A DNA stretch of 11,805 bases from Leptolyngbyaceae cyanobacterium CSSed165cm_216 (GCA_007135385.1 SLIY01000411.1:1-11805); one strand, 5' to 3'. Numbered from the stretch's first letter, positions 1 through 7,732 are shown. Made by a program: numbers and translations. Notes: generated by a model not told the origin, from the sequence alone.

Positions 1-20
1 TAGTATAGAAAGGAAGCATT

Positions 21-161
21 ATGGGATTGACCATGCACCTTTCAGGTCCAACCCAACATCACTACATCCAGCTTCTTCAATGGATCTTCCAACCCCTGAA
101 GTTTCTAGAGGCCAATTTTGAGCGCTACGGAGACCTGTACCCCTGGCTGGCCACTAGGTGA
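21..161 (+). pseudogene. Remnant of a CYP110-like cytochrome P450 (N-terminus only)
   Basis: This is an ATG-started reading frame of 46 codons with a good Shine-Dalgarno (AGGAAG at 11-16). It ends in TGA at 159-161. The translation reads LQWIFQPLKFLE followed by FERYGDLY, which matches the N-terminal signature of bacterial CYP110-type P450s: a proline-rich start, then a Leu-Gln-Trp-Ile segment, then '(R/K)YGD'. A complete P450 has about 450 residues, so the I-helix, ExxR and haem-cysteine regions are all missing. Homology stops just after YGD and nth follows immediately, so a deletion or rearrangement probably removed the rest. The final 8 bp overlap the 3' end of nth on the other strand. The family call rests on a short segment and is inference. 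The intact ribosome site and start suggest a recent loss. Confidence 0.6.
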
Positions 162-807
162 CCCGAGCGGAGGGGCAGAGATCCGCCAGGGTACAGGCCC
201 CGCAGTTGGGGTTACGGGCGGTACAGACGGCTCGCCCGTGGTAAATCAGTCGAATTGACCAGTTTTCCCAGTCGGGCTGGGGCAGTAGCTTCATCAAGTC
301 CCGCTCGATTTTGATCGGGTCACTGTGTTGGGTCAAACCCAGGCGGGTGCTCAGGCGTTTGACGTGGGTATCGACGGTCACCCCAGCGTTAATGCCAAAC
401 CCGTGGGCCAATACCACATTGGCGGTTTTACGGGCTACCCCTGGCAGCGTTAGCAACTCATCCATGGTGGCCGGTACCTCGCCATCAAACTCGGTGACAA
501 TCTTTTGGCAGGCGGCACGGATATTTTTGGCCTTGTTGCGGTAAAAGCCGGTGGATTTTACCAGGGCTTCCAGGGCAGCCAGATCTGCCTCAGCAAAGGC
601 CTCGGCATCGGGATAGGCGGCAAATAGGGCAGGGGTAACCTGGTTGACCCGCTCATCGGTACATTGGGCCGACAGAATTGTGGCCACCATCAACTGTAGG
701 GTGGTTTGGTAATCTAGCGAACATACGGCATCGGGGTATAGCCGCTTGAGGCGCAGCAAAATTTCTAGGGCTCGCTGCTTTTTAGAGGCCCGCCGCTTAG
801 GGGTCAC
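154..807 (-). CDS. nth: Endonuclease III (DNA glycosylase/AP lyase)
   Basis: Nth removes oxidised pyrimidines from DNA and nicks the resulting abasic site in base-excision repair. The 217-residue length is normal for the family. The helix-hairpin-helix reads LPGVARKTANVV (residues 121-132) with the catalytic lysine at K127. The catalytic aspartate is D146 in VDTHV. The C-terminal [4Fe-4S] cluster motif C-X6-C-X2-C-X5-C is complete at C195, C202, C205 and C211. The start is GTG at 807, and it overlaps the stop of the upstream protease gene as GTGA, which favours translational coupling. The 3' end runs 8 bp into the P450 remnant on the opposite strand. All catalytic and cluster residues are present, so the enzyme should be active. 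Confidence 0.97.
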   Translation of the reverse strand: MTPKRRASKKQRALEILLRLKRLYPDAVCSLDYQTTLQLMVATILSAQCTDERVNQVTPALFAAYPDAEAFAEADLAALEALVKSTGFYRNKAKNIRAACQKIVTEFDGEVPATMDELLTLPGVARKTANVVLAHGFGINAGVTVDTHVKRLSTRLGLTQHSDPIKIERDLMKLLPQPDWENWSIRLIYHGRAVCTARNPNCGACTLADLCPSARVT

Positions 808-1895
808 TGGCGCAGGTTTTGAAACACTTCCAATTGGGTGGTGTCTCGGACGATCAGAAACACCCCTAGCCCTAACAGCAGGACCAGACCGGTTTGCATC
901 ACGTTTTCTTGAAGCCGATCAGGCAGGGGCTTGCCGCGCAGGGCCTCCACCAGTAAAAAGGCCAGCTGGCCCCCGTCGAGGGCTGGCAGCGGCAGAATAT
1001 TGATAATCGCCAGATTAATACTGATGATGGCGGTGAAGGGGAACAACATGGCTGCGCTAGAGTGGGCTAACCCTGCCCCCTGTTCCACAATTTTGACAGG
1101 ACCAGCCACCTGACTGGCCATTTCATTAAAGTTAGTCACCAGGCTAATAAAGCCGCCTACGGTACGCACCAACATATCTTGAAATTGTTGGGCAGCTAAG
1201 GTGATTACCTCGATCGGATTATGGGGACGACGATAGCCGAAATCCCCATTCGGTTGCAGTTGTACCCCAATCACGGCGGTGCCATCGGCCCCGACCGCTG
1301 GGGTCACCGCTAGATCAAGCTCACGGCTGCCCCGCTGCACGGTCAGTTCGACCGGTGTATTAGGACTCGCCTTGATCAACTGAATGAAGTCTTGTAAGGC
1401 TGGTTCACCCCCCTCAATGGGTTCACCGTTGGCGGCCACTAGCACATCCCCAGGCCGAATCCCTGCCTGGGCCGCTGGGGTGGTTTCAGACATCACCTGG
1501 GGCACCACGATCCCAGGTTGGGGGTTAAAGGTTTCGGGAACGCCGATGATGCCAAACTGGGCCACAAACACCAGGTAGGCAAACAGCAGGTTGGCAATGA
1601 CCCCGGCACTAATCACAATCGCTCGGTCGAGGATAGGACGATTTTTTAGCAGGTTAGGATCATCCGCAGGGATGTTGCTATCGGGATCGTCGTCTGGAAA
1701 CCCAACAAAGCCCCCCAGGGGGATAGCCCGGATGGAATACTCGGTGTCAGCCCCCTGATATTTCCACAGGATGGGGCCAAAGCCGATGGCAAAGCGGTTG
1801 GCATAAATACCCTGGAGCCGAGCCGCTAGAAAGTGCCCAGCTTCGTGGACAGCAACTAGCAGGGCAATCACCGCGATCGCAGCTAAGACGGACAT
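804..1895 (-). CDS. rseP: Site-2-type intramembrane metalloprotease (RseP/M50 family)
   Basis: A zinc intramembrane protease of the S2P/RseP family, which cleaves membrane-bound substrates such as anti-sigma factors within the bilayer. The first membrane helix carries HEAGH (residues 17-21 from the chosen start), which supplies the zinc ligands and the catalytic glutamate. A second helix lies near 93-113. A single PDZ domain spans about 128-199, including the AGIRPGDV segment. The third zinc ligand is D307 in LPALDGG, inside the C-terminal membrane segment. I start at ATG 1895 (363 residues), because MSVLAAIAV is the usual N-terminus in cyanobacteria. A TTG nine codons upstream (1922) is an alternative. 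The gene ends in the GTGA overlap with nth. The substrate is unknown, and no anti-sigma factor lies nearby. Confidence 0.93.
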   Translation of the reverse strand: MSVLAAIAVIALLVAVHEAGHFLAARLQGIYANRFAIGFGPILWKYQGADTEYSIRAIPLGGFVGFPDDDPDSNIPADDPNLLKNRPILDRAIVISAGVIANLLFAYLVFVAQFGIIGVPETFNPQPGIVVPQVMSETTPAAQAGIRPGDVLVAANGEPIEGGEPALQDFIQLIKASPNTPVELTVQRGSRELDLAVTPAVGADGTAVIGVQLQPNGDFGYRRPHNPIEVITLAAQQFQDMLVRTVGGFISLVTNFNEMASQVAGPVKIVEQGAGLAHSSAAMLFPFTAIISINLAIINILPLPALDGGQLAFLLVEALRGKPLPDRLQENVMQTGLVLLLGLGVFLIVRDTTQLEVFQNLRQ

Positions 1896-1973
1896 AGATA
1901 AACCCGATAGGTGTGACAACAATTCCCCTATTCTAACGCCCGTTTCCCTGGGCTATGGGGATCAGTCTCTAGT

Positions 1974-3248
1974 CTAGAACGCGATCGAGGCCACCCAAAA
2001 GCTGATCAGAAAACCGGCAATGGTCGAAAAGGTGACCGATCCCCCGCCCATTTCATAGGCCTCAGGCATCATGGTGCTGGCCAGCATCGCCAGAATCGCT
2101 CCCCCGGCTGTGGCCTGGGCCACGTCTACCATCCAGTCAGAGGCAACGTTGGCCAGGAGGCTACCGCCGATCGCGGTCAGCCCCCCCAGCAGCACCGCAC
2201 CGGTCCAGAGGGCAATAATCCGCTGGGAGGGGGTGCCCGCCTGGCGCATACCAATGGAACTGGACATGGCTTCGGGAATGTTGGAAATAAACACGGCCAG
2301 CAGAAATGAGCTGCCCACATGACCGGCCCCCGCATTAACCCCAATCACCAGGGCTTCAGGAATGTTGTCAATCAGCGTGCCCACCAGGATGGCAAATGGG
2401 GCTGAGCTTTTGGCCAGCTCCTGAAATTGCTGTTCGGAAAGGGGAATATCCACCTCGACACTATCGAGCACCTGCTGCCGCCAGCGCTCGTCATCGATCG
2501 TCTTGGCTGTGGTCGTTGACTGGGTCGTTTCCCGTAACCGGCGAGCTAGAATGCGGCTGAGACCACTGGATAGCTGCGGCGCGTAGTTGATCATGGCGTC
2601 AAAGTCAGCTTTGCCCAGCTCGTACAGCTCCATCGGCGTTTTTGCGATCACCGTAGCCGATCGATTCTCTCCGGTCAGCAGGGCCATTTCCCCAAAGATT
2701 TCGCCAGCCCCGAGCTGGGCCAGCCATTGACTCCCCTTAAAGACATCAGCCTTACCATCCACAATTAGAAACATGGCATCCCCGGGTTCTCCCTCCTGGC
2801 AAAGCACCGTGCCAGCCTCCACTTGCAGCGGCTTGAGCAGCGGGATCACCGCCTGCATCTCCGCAGGGGAGAGGCGATGGAGGACTTCGATATGGCCAAT
2901 CCGATCGAGCACCTCAGAGGCCTCATCCTGACGGTGGTGATAGAGAAATCGCCGGGAGGAGGAAGGGTGGCGGATAAACCCCCCCTGGTTGTCGATGTAG
3001 TTGACGATCACACTGAAGAGGGTGCCGCCAAAGGCAAACCCCACCACCAGGGGCCAGAAGCCGCTGCTATGAAATACAGGCAAGGTAATGTCGTAGGCGA
3101 TCGCCGACAACAGCGTGCCGCTACCAAAGGCCATAATCGCGGCAGTCAACCCCCGTGCCGGTCGCCAGCCTATCCCCAAGATCGCCCCCAGCAGCAGGCT
3201 AGAGGCACCAATCAACCCTTGAAATAATGCAGCGAGGTGAACACTCAT
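1974..3248 (-). CDS. ZIP-like membrane protein with inserted cyclic-nucleotide-binding domain
   Basis: A 424-residue fusion. Residues 1-85 hold about three membrane helices. Residues 115-240 form a cyclic-nucleotide-binding domain. Residues 283-424 hold about four or five more helices. The domain therefore sits in the large loop after helix 3, where ZIP metal transporters have their variable cytoplasmic loop. The phosphate-binding cassette is canonical, with FGEMAL at 185-190 and R196-S197-A198, so cAMP or cGMP binding is plausible. The helices carry DNIPEA (294-299), SNIPEA (322-327) and MMPEAYE (393-399), which echo the ZIP metal-site motifs HNxPEG and HExxE. The usual histidines are replaced by Asp and Ser, so metal transport is uncertain. 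It may be a nucleotide-gated transporter or a sensor. ATG 3248 is the start, and no strong ribosome site is visible. It is the first gene of a same-strand run with rseP and nth. Confidence 0.85.
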   Translation of the reverse strand: MSVHLAALFQGLIGASSLLLGAILGIGWRPARGLTAAIMAFGSGTLLSAIAYDITLPVFHSSGFWPLVVGFAFGGTLFSVIVNYIDNQGGFIRHPSSSRRFLYHHRQDEASEVLDRIGHIEVLHRLSPAEMQAVIPLLKPLQVEAGTVLCQEGEPGDAMFLIVDGKADVFKGSQWLAQLGAGEIFGEMALLTGENRSATVIAKTPMELYELGKADFDAMINYAPQLSSGLSRILARRLRETTQSTTTAKTIDDERWRQQVLDSVEVDIPLSEQQFQELAKSSAPFAILVGTLIDNIPEALVIGVNAGAGHVGSSFLLAVFISNIPEAMSSSIGMRQAGTPSQRIIALWTGAVLLGGLTAIGGSLLANVASDWMVDVAQATAGGAILAMLASTMMPEAYEMGGGSVTFSTIAGFLISFWVASIAF

Positions 3249-3348
3249 GCTTTTGGAGCAACGGATTTATGACAAGATTACTGCACAATACTGCCCTTGC
3301 TGGCAAACTATCCCTTAGGATTTTCAGTAGTCCTAGCGGTAGATCGTC
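3249..3348. promoter_or_regulatory. Divergent intergenic region between two membrane-protein genes
   Basis: One hundred bases separate the start of the ZIP/cNMP gene (minus) from the start of the plus-strand membrane protein, so promoters for both must lie here or overlap the coding ends. I could not identify a convincing -35/-10 pair on either strand. A CATAAA hexamer on the minus strand and TTGCTG on the plus strand are the nearest matches. A loose AGGA...TCCT inverted repeat lies near 3318-3335. The regulatory role is inferred from gene orientation only. Confidence 0.4.
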
Positions 3349-3894
3349 ATGCCTAGTCCTTTCCCCCGTCGTCGCTCCGCCAATCGCAAAGCTCAACGCC
3401 TTAGACGGACGACGCGACAATCGACGCCAGGCTTAACGGTGCTATGCATTGTGCTCTATGGGATCGCCGGGTTTATCTTAATTGGCTTTACCGGTGTCCC
3501 CTGGCTATGGATGATCGCTTTAGCCGGGGTGCTGCTGCAAGTGGTGGGGCTGGCTGGCCCCCAATCTCTCCAGCGGTTCAAGTGGTTTAGGGCGAACCTG
3601 CTGGTGTTGGTTAGCACTGGGGGGGCGGCCCTCGTGGCGATCGCCCTGGCCGTGGCCCTTAACCACCAAGGTACCGACCAACTGGATGACCTCACCATTG
3701 CTGGGGCGATGCTGGAAATTGCCCTGCTGAGTGGGTTAGCGGTATTGGTAGCGGCGGTTTGTAGCGTGGTAACGGCTGCCCTCGGCGATCGCCTCTTGCG
3801 ACGTCTACCCAGTGGGGCCGTGATGACTCGGCTGGGCTTGACCTGTCTGGTGGGTCTAGCCCTAGGGGGCGGACTAGGGGTATTGAGCTACTAG
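3349..3894 (+). CDS. Conserved-type membrane protein of unknown function
   Basis: A 181-residue protein with a strongly basic N-terminal tail (residues 1-27, rich in Arg and Lys: PRRRSANRKAQRLRR) followed by hydrophobic segments near 29-50, 52-70, 85-105, 118-145 and 160-180. That gives four or five membrane helices, and the positive N-terminus should stay in the cytoplasm. No catalytic or binding motif is recognisable, and I do not know the family. Two HIP1 octamers lie inside the gene, consistent with long residence in a cyanobacterial genome. It is transcribed divergently from the ZIP/cNMP gene. It ends 3 bp before the stop of the pseudo-caspase gene on the other strand, so the two transcripts must terminate inside each other's coding ends. 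ATG 3349 is the first ATG in frame. Confidence 0.8.
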   Translation: MPSPFPRRRSANRKAQRLRRTTRQSTPGLTVLCIVLYGIAGFILIGFTGVPWLWMIALAGVLLQVVGLAGPQSLQRFKWFRANLLVLVSTGGAALVAIALAVALNHQGTDQLDDLTIAGAMLEIALLSGLAVLVAAVCSVVTAALGDRLLRRLPSGAVMTRLGLTCLVGLALGGGLGVLSY

Positions 3895-3897
3895 TCC

Positions 3898-6150
3898 TTA
3901 GGCAATGGTGTATTTGAACGTAAAGGTGGCCCATTGGTCTTGCCCCAAAGCATAGTGATCGGTTGATGCCAACTTGGGGTCGGCAGCCACGGTAGCGTTA
4001 TGTAAATCCTGTAACAGGGCCCGGGCTAGTTTCAGGGGTTGCCGCACCCGCTGTAATTCCCCAGATGGAGGGGTGATATCGCCATCGTGGCTCAGCACCC
4101 CTAAACATTCGTGCAAAGGCTGTGCACTCAGCACCACATGGGTCTCGACCCAGTTGGCACCATTAATCACCCCCCAGCCTGAGCCATCCCTGGGGAGGGT
4201 TTGGCTTTTTCCGGGAGAAATGGCCGCTGCCGATAGGTCAGTGACTGACTCGTCTTCAATATCAACGGTTTCTGGGGGGGCAATGGAAGCGGCACAGTCG
4301 CCACGGCTATCAAACCGGACCAACAACACATGCAGAGGTTGATGTGATTGATTGCTGAGGCGGTATAGCACTCGGTGCTCATTGGTCAGCACCAGGGTCT
4401 CCTCCGGGGGAGACTGCTTGTGGGTTAACCGATTTAGCACCGCCGCTACCCCTGCCTTGGGGCTGCGATCGGTCTGTTGTTTCATAAACACCTGGGGCTG
4501 CGGCTGGGTGGTTTCCAGGGCGACGGTGGCACCGAGCCAGGAGACCGAACGATTTTCTGTCAGGCGCAATAGCTTTAAGGCCAACAGAGTTTGTAACTGG
4601 GGTGTGAGGCGATTAACGGCGGTTTTAACCGCCTCTTCCTTGGGTAACATTGTGCCCGGTACCAAGGTGCGATTTGGGGCGAATAGACCATAGCTGCTGA
4701 GGGCATTGTCGCTGACCTTCGGAAAGTCGCCGGTCTCTGCAACACCGATCAGGGAGGCGGTTAGGGTGGATACAGGGCCGACTGGCAAGCGGCCAAATAG
4801 GCAGTCGGCGGCCCGCTCCCCCGCGACGACCGAGGTGACAAAGGGAATATTGGAAAGGGCGCTGGTGGCATCTACCCGCTCAACCCGCTTGAGTTGATGA
4901 TCGAGGGCCACTACTAAATCAATGGTTTGGGGTAGCAGACGCAACTTTTCGTAAACCGGCTGGCGGGCTAGGGGCTGGCTAGGGGCTGATCCCACCACTT
5001 TAACCGTGGCTCGTAGGCCACTGCGGGACTCCAACCGTAACTGGACGGTGCCAGGGTCTGAAAAGTTGGTGGCTCCGTCGCTGGGTCGGGTAACAAATTG
5101 AGATCCCGGTTGTAAGTATCGGAGGACGGGGGCCGTGATCCCCCCCAGCCATAGGATCAAGGGGCGATCGCTACTTGAGACCGGCAAGACTACCCCATCC
5201 GCTGGTGGCAATTGGGGGGAAAGGGCATAGGCGGCTTCTGTTTTAGTGGGTAAATGACTCTCAACGGTGGGTTGTTGGTCCGGACCAATCGATACCTGCA
5301 GGCGGCTGGTGGCCTGTTTTAGCAGTACCTTGGGATTGGGGTCCGGTAAGGTTTCCCACAAACTTTGGGTCAGGGCATAGGTGAACACCCCAGCACTAAA
5401 GCCATCCCACTGACTTTCTAAGACCAGGTGTCCCAGATCCCCGGCCCGTAACAGCAGCCCTGGCCAGGGGGCCATCTTCACCAGCTCTGGCTGCACTCCC
5501 TTAGGCAGCGTGCCTGTAGGCACGGCAGGCCGCGATCGCACCTTCAAGTTTCCCCAGCGCAGATACCCGGCATCTTGGCTACCGGCATCGATCACCGTGG
5601 TGATGTTGGTGGTGGGGAGCTGTTGCAGCCGGGCCGTTAGTTCTGCTTCTAACACATCGGTTAGGGCCGGCGCATCTTCCCTAGGAAGACGACTGTCGCT
5701 GGCTACCCAAGCCGCCCGGAAGGTAGGGCTAGGGCTATCAGCCTCCAATCGCACCTGACTGCCATAACCACTAAAGTGCAGCAGCACGACATCATTACCC
5801 TTGGCTTGTTGGAGCAAATGTTGGTCAATCGCCTCCAGAATGCCCTGACGGCTGGCCTCTTGGTTTGTCAGGGTGAGAATATCCACTGGCTGAAAGCCAA
5901 ACCGATGCACCAGCAGTTGCCGTTGCATATCCACATCCGTAAGGCAACCCTTCAGACCGACATCATCCGCCAAAACTGGGTCGATGGCACGACTGGAGTA
6001 CTGATTAATGCCAATCAACAGTGCCAGCTTCCGCTGGGTCGGCTTAGCCAGAGCCTGCTGATAGCCAGTCAACCAGGTGGAGCCCCCCACCCCCAATGCT
6101 CCCAGGGTGAGACTTGCCTGTTGCAGAAACGCCCGTCGTTTTAATGCCAC
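3898..6150 (-). CDS. Tat-exported caspase-fold protein lacking the catalytic dyad (pseudo-orthocaspase)
   Basis: A 750-residue protein. Residues 1-35 form a twin-arginine signal: KRRAFLQQ at 4-11, then a hydrophobic stretch and an AxA-like ALA near 33-35. The mature part should therefore be exported folded. Residues 40-310 match the caspase p20 fold (peptidase C14): KLALLIGINQY, then VVLLHFSGYGSQ at 121-132, then TTVIDAGSQDAG at 184-195. In active orthocaspases these read HFSGHGSQ and DSCHSG. Here the histidine is Y129 and the cysteine aligns with G190, so it should not cleave peptides. The C-terminal 400 residues have no clear family, but 585-650 resembles the DUF4384-like regions of cyanobacterial caspases. 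The start is GTG 6150, because an in-frame stop lies just upstream. It sits 54 bp downstream of sat on the same strand. The role is unknown, with a scaffold or decoy possible. Confidence 0.85.
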   Translation of the reverse strand: MALKRRAFLQQASLTLGALGVGGSTWLTGYQQALAKPTQRKLALLIGINQYSSRAIDPVLADDVGLKGCLTDVDMQRQLLVHRFGFQPVDILTLTNQEASRQGILEAIDQHLLQQAKGNDVVLLHFSGYGSQVRLEADSPSPTFRAAWVASDSRLPREDAPALTDVLEAELTARLQQLPTTNITTVIDAGSQDAGYLRWGNLKVRSRPAVPTGTLPKGVQPELVKMAPWPGLLLRAGDLGHLVLESQWDGFSAGVFTYALTQSLWETLPDPNPKVLLKQATSRLQVSIGPDQQPTVESHLPTKTEAAYALSPQLPPADGVVLPVSSSDRPLILWLGGITAPVLRYLQPGSQFVTRPSDGATNFSDPGTVQLRLESRSGLRATVKVVGSAPSQPLARQPVYEKLRLLPQTIDLVVALDHQLKRVERVDATSALSNIPFVTSVVAGERAADCLFGRLPVGPVSTLTASLIGVAETGDFPKVSDNALSSYGLFAPNRTLVPGTMLPKEEAVKTAVNRLTPQLQTLLALKLLRLTENRSVSWLGATVALETTQPQPQVFMKQQTDRSPKAGVAAVLNRLTHKQSPPEETLVLTNEHRVLYRLSNQSHQPLHVLLVRFDSRGDCAASIAPPETVDIEDESVTDLSAAAISPGKSQTLPRDGSGWGVINGANWVETHVVLSAQPLHECLGVLSHDGDITPPSGELQRVRQPLKLARALLQDLHNATVAADPKLASTDHYALGQDQWATFTFKYTIA
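4966..4987. repeat. Perfect 11-bp tandem duplication inside the pseudo-caspase gene
   Basis: The unit GGCTAGGGGCT occurs twice in direct succession (4966-4976 and 4977-4987). It encodes part of the SAPSQPLARQP segment of the caspase-fold protein, around residues 388-397. Because 11 is not a multiple of three, gain or loss of a unit would shift the reading frame. The current two-copy state keeps the gene open. Confidence 0.7.
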
Positions 6151-6204
6151 CGGTTTGCTCGCATGCTCAGTGATTGCAGCCTGACTTCAGTCTAGCGATT
6201 TCCC

Positions 6205-7386
6205 TTATCCCACAGCTTCAGGCACCCGCATAGCCCGGGCTAGCTCCGCTGCCACCTCAGGACGAGAGAATTCTGGGGGGGGCAGTTCGCCCCGACGCAG
6301 CATTTCTCTGACCTTTGTTCCGGATAAATGAATGCGCTCTTCTTTGGTGCTGGGACTCGTTTTAGCCGTTGCCATACCACCCGTGCGGGTGCAATAAAAG
6401 GCGTGCTCAAATTTCATCGGTGTGATGCCCAATTCGGCAGGTTCAAACTGCTCAAAGATATGCTGGGCATCGTAGGTACCATAGTAGTCGCCAACACCAG
6501 CATGGTCACGGCCCACAATAAAGTGGGTACAACCATAGTTTTTGCGAATTAGCGCGTGGAAAATTGCTTCCCTAGGACCAGCGTAGCGCATGGCAGACGG
6601 GTTGATCGCTAGAATCACCCTGTCCTGGGGGAAGTAGTGCTCAATCATGATCTCGTAGCAGCGCATGCGCACGTCGGCGGGGATGTCATCAGACTTGGTG
6701 GCCCCGACGAGGGGATGAAGAAATAGGCCGTCTACGGTTTCTAAGGCGCATTTCTGAATATATTCATGGGCCCGGTGAATGGGGTTGCGGGTTTGGAAAC
6801 CGACCACCGTTTGCCAACCTCGCTGCCGGAATAGAGCCCGAGAAGCCGCTGGATCCACCTGGTAATTGGGAAACAGAGGATGGGGATCACGCTCTAGCAG
6901 CCACACTGGTCCGGCCAGGTTAACGGTTCCTTGGTCATAGACCACCTTGACACCGGGGTGCTGGTCTGCATCGGTACGGTAGACGTTGACCGCTTCGTGG
7001 ACCTTGTCGTAGGTGTACTTTTCAGTCAGTTCTAGTACGCCCACAAACCGCCCAGTCGGATCATCCAGCCGCACCAGGTCACCTGCTTTCAAGCTGTCGG
7101 CCACCGCCTCATCCACCGATAGGGTGACTGGAATTGCCCAGGGCAAGCCACTGGCTAAACGCATGTCGGTGACCACAGTGTCATAATCGGCCTTGGCCAT
7201 AAACCCATCCAGCGGGCTAAAGCCACCAATGGCAATCATGACTAAGTCGGAAAAGGCTCGCTCATCTAGGGTGACACGGGGTAAGGTATCTGCTTTGTCG
7301 AGAAACATCCCCTTTTGGTCGGCGGTTACAAGCCGATCCACTAGGGTGCCACCATGGGGCGCAATACCATCTTTTTGTAGAGTCAT
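6205..7386 (-). CDS. sat: ATP sulfurylase (sulfate adenylyltransferase)
   Basis: The enzyme makes adenosine 5'-phosphosulfate from ATP and sulfate, the first step of assimilatory sulfate reduction, in the cytoplasm. The 393 residues match the single-domain bacterial/cyanobacterial form with no fused APS kinase. The N-terminal PUA-like domain (about 1-165) includes IAIGGFSPLDGFM at 51-63. The catalytic domain carries QTRNPIHRAHE (198-208), the nucleotide-binding motif conserved in ATP sulfurylases, GRDHAG (292-297), and HLSGTKVREML (353-363) near the C-terminus. All motif residues are intact. ATG 7386 is the start, and no Shine-Dalgarno is evident upstream. It reads toward the pseudo-caspase gene with only 54 bp between, so the two may share a transcript. 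No other sulfur-assimilation gene lies nearby. Confidence 0.97.
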   Translation of the reverse strand: MTLQKDGIAPHGGTLVDRLVTADQKGMFLDKADTLPRVTLDERAFSDLVMIAIGGFSPLDGFMAKADYDTVVTDMRLASGLPWAIPVTLSVDEAVADSLKAGDLVRLDDPTGRFVGVLELTEKYTYDKVHEAVNVYRTDADQHPGVKVVYDQGTVNLAGPVWLLERDPHPLFPNYQVDPAASRALFRQRGWQTVVGFQTRNPIHRAHEYIQKCALETVDGLFLHPLVGATKSDDIPADVRMRCYEIMIEHYFPQDRVILAINPSAMRYAGPREAIFHALIRKNYGCTHFIVGRDHAGVGDYYGTYDAQHIFEQFEPAELGITPMKFEHAFYCTRTGGMATAKTSPSTKEERIHLSGTKVREMLRRGELPPPEFSRPEVAAELARAMRVPEAVG

Positions 7387-7677
7387 TTAGATACCGTTTT
7401 CTGCTGAACTGAGTTGCGTTTGCCGGGTGCTGTGCCAATTGCCCATCGCAAGGGGGCGAGAGTTGAGTAGGCCAGCCAAAAGCCAAGGCGGCCCGTTCAG
7501 GGGGCGATCGCGATTGGCTCTATTCAATAAAATTACATCTTGGCACCATTGTCACCTGGCAGCTAAGCGTATCCCAACTAAAAAAACATCCATTTCCAGG
7601 ACGCGCACTCGGTCCGTTGGGCTGGTCGCCGTGAGACTCTGGATCAGTTTTAGGTGGCACACTCTAAGCCGGATCGA
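7387..7677. other. Gene-free sat upstream region
   Basis: These 291 bases precede sat and should hold its promoter and leader. I see one HIP1 octamer (7504-7511) and an A+T-rich patch at 7524-7540, but no clear sigma-70 hexamer pair and no recognisable riboswitch. The short reading frames here have no credible protein character. Confidence 0.5.
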
Positions 7678-7688
7678 GAGGTTGTTTG

Positions 7689-7732
7689 AAAAAGGTCATC
7701 CCAGGTAACACTCCGGACAGTCTGGGATGACC
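7689..7732 (-). terminator. Strong hairpin with U-tract, reading on the minus strand
   Basis: GGTCATCCCAG (7694-7704) and CTGGGATGACC (7722-7732) form a perfect 11-bp stem with a 17-nt loop. On the minus strand the stem is followed directly by TTTTT (7693-7689), the layout of a Rho-independent terminator. No convincing minus-strand gene lies upstream of it, so it may insulate sat from read-through or belong to the surrounding small element. Confidence 0.5.

Noticed and set aside
1896..1922. TTG start giving the protease nine extra residues
   Set aside because: The ATG at 1895 gives the usual N-terminus, with the HEAGH helix directly following, and the extra residues look unrelated to the family.
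2823..3227. Plus-strand frame of 134 codons
   Set aside because: Antisense to the ZIP/cNMP gene. It is an open frame caused by high G+C codon use, with no protein motif.
3974..4342. Plus-strand frame of 122 codons
   Set aside because: Antisense shadow of the pseudo-caspase gene with no recognisable features.
5776..6144. Plus-strand frame of 122 codons
   Set aside because: Antisense to the caspase-fold domain and Tat signal, both of which are clearly real.
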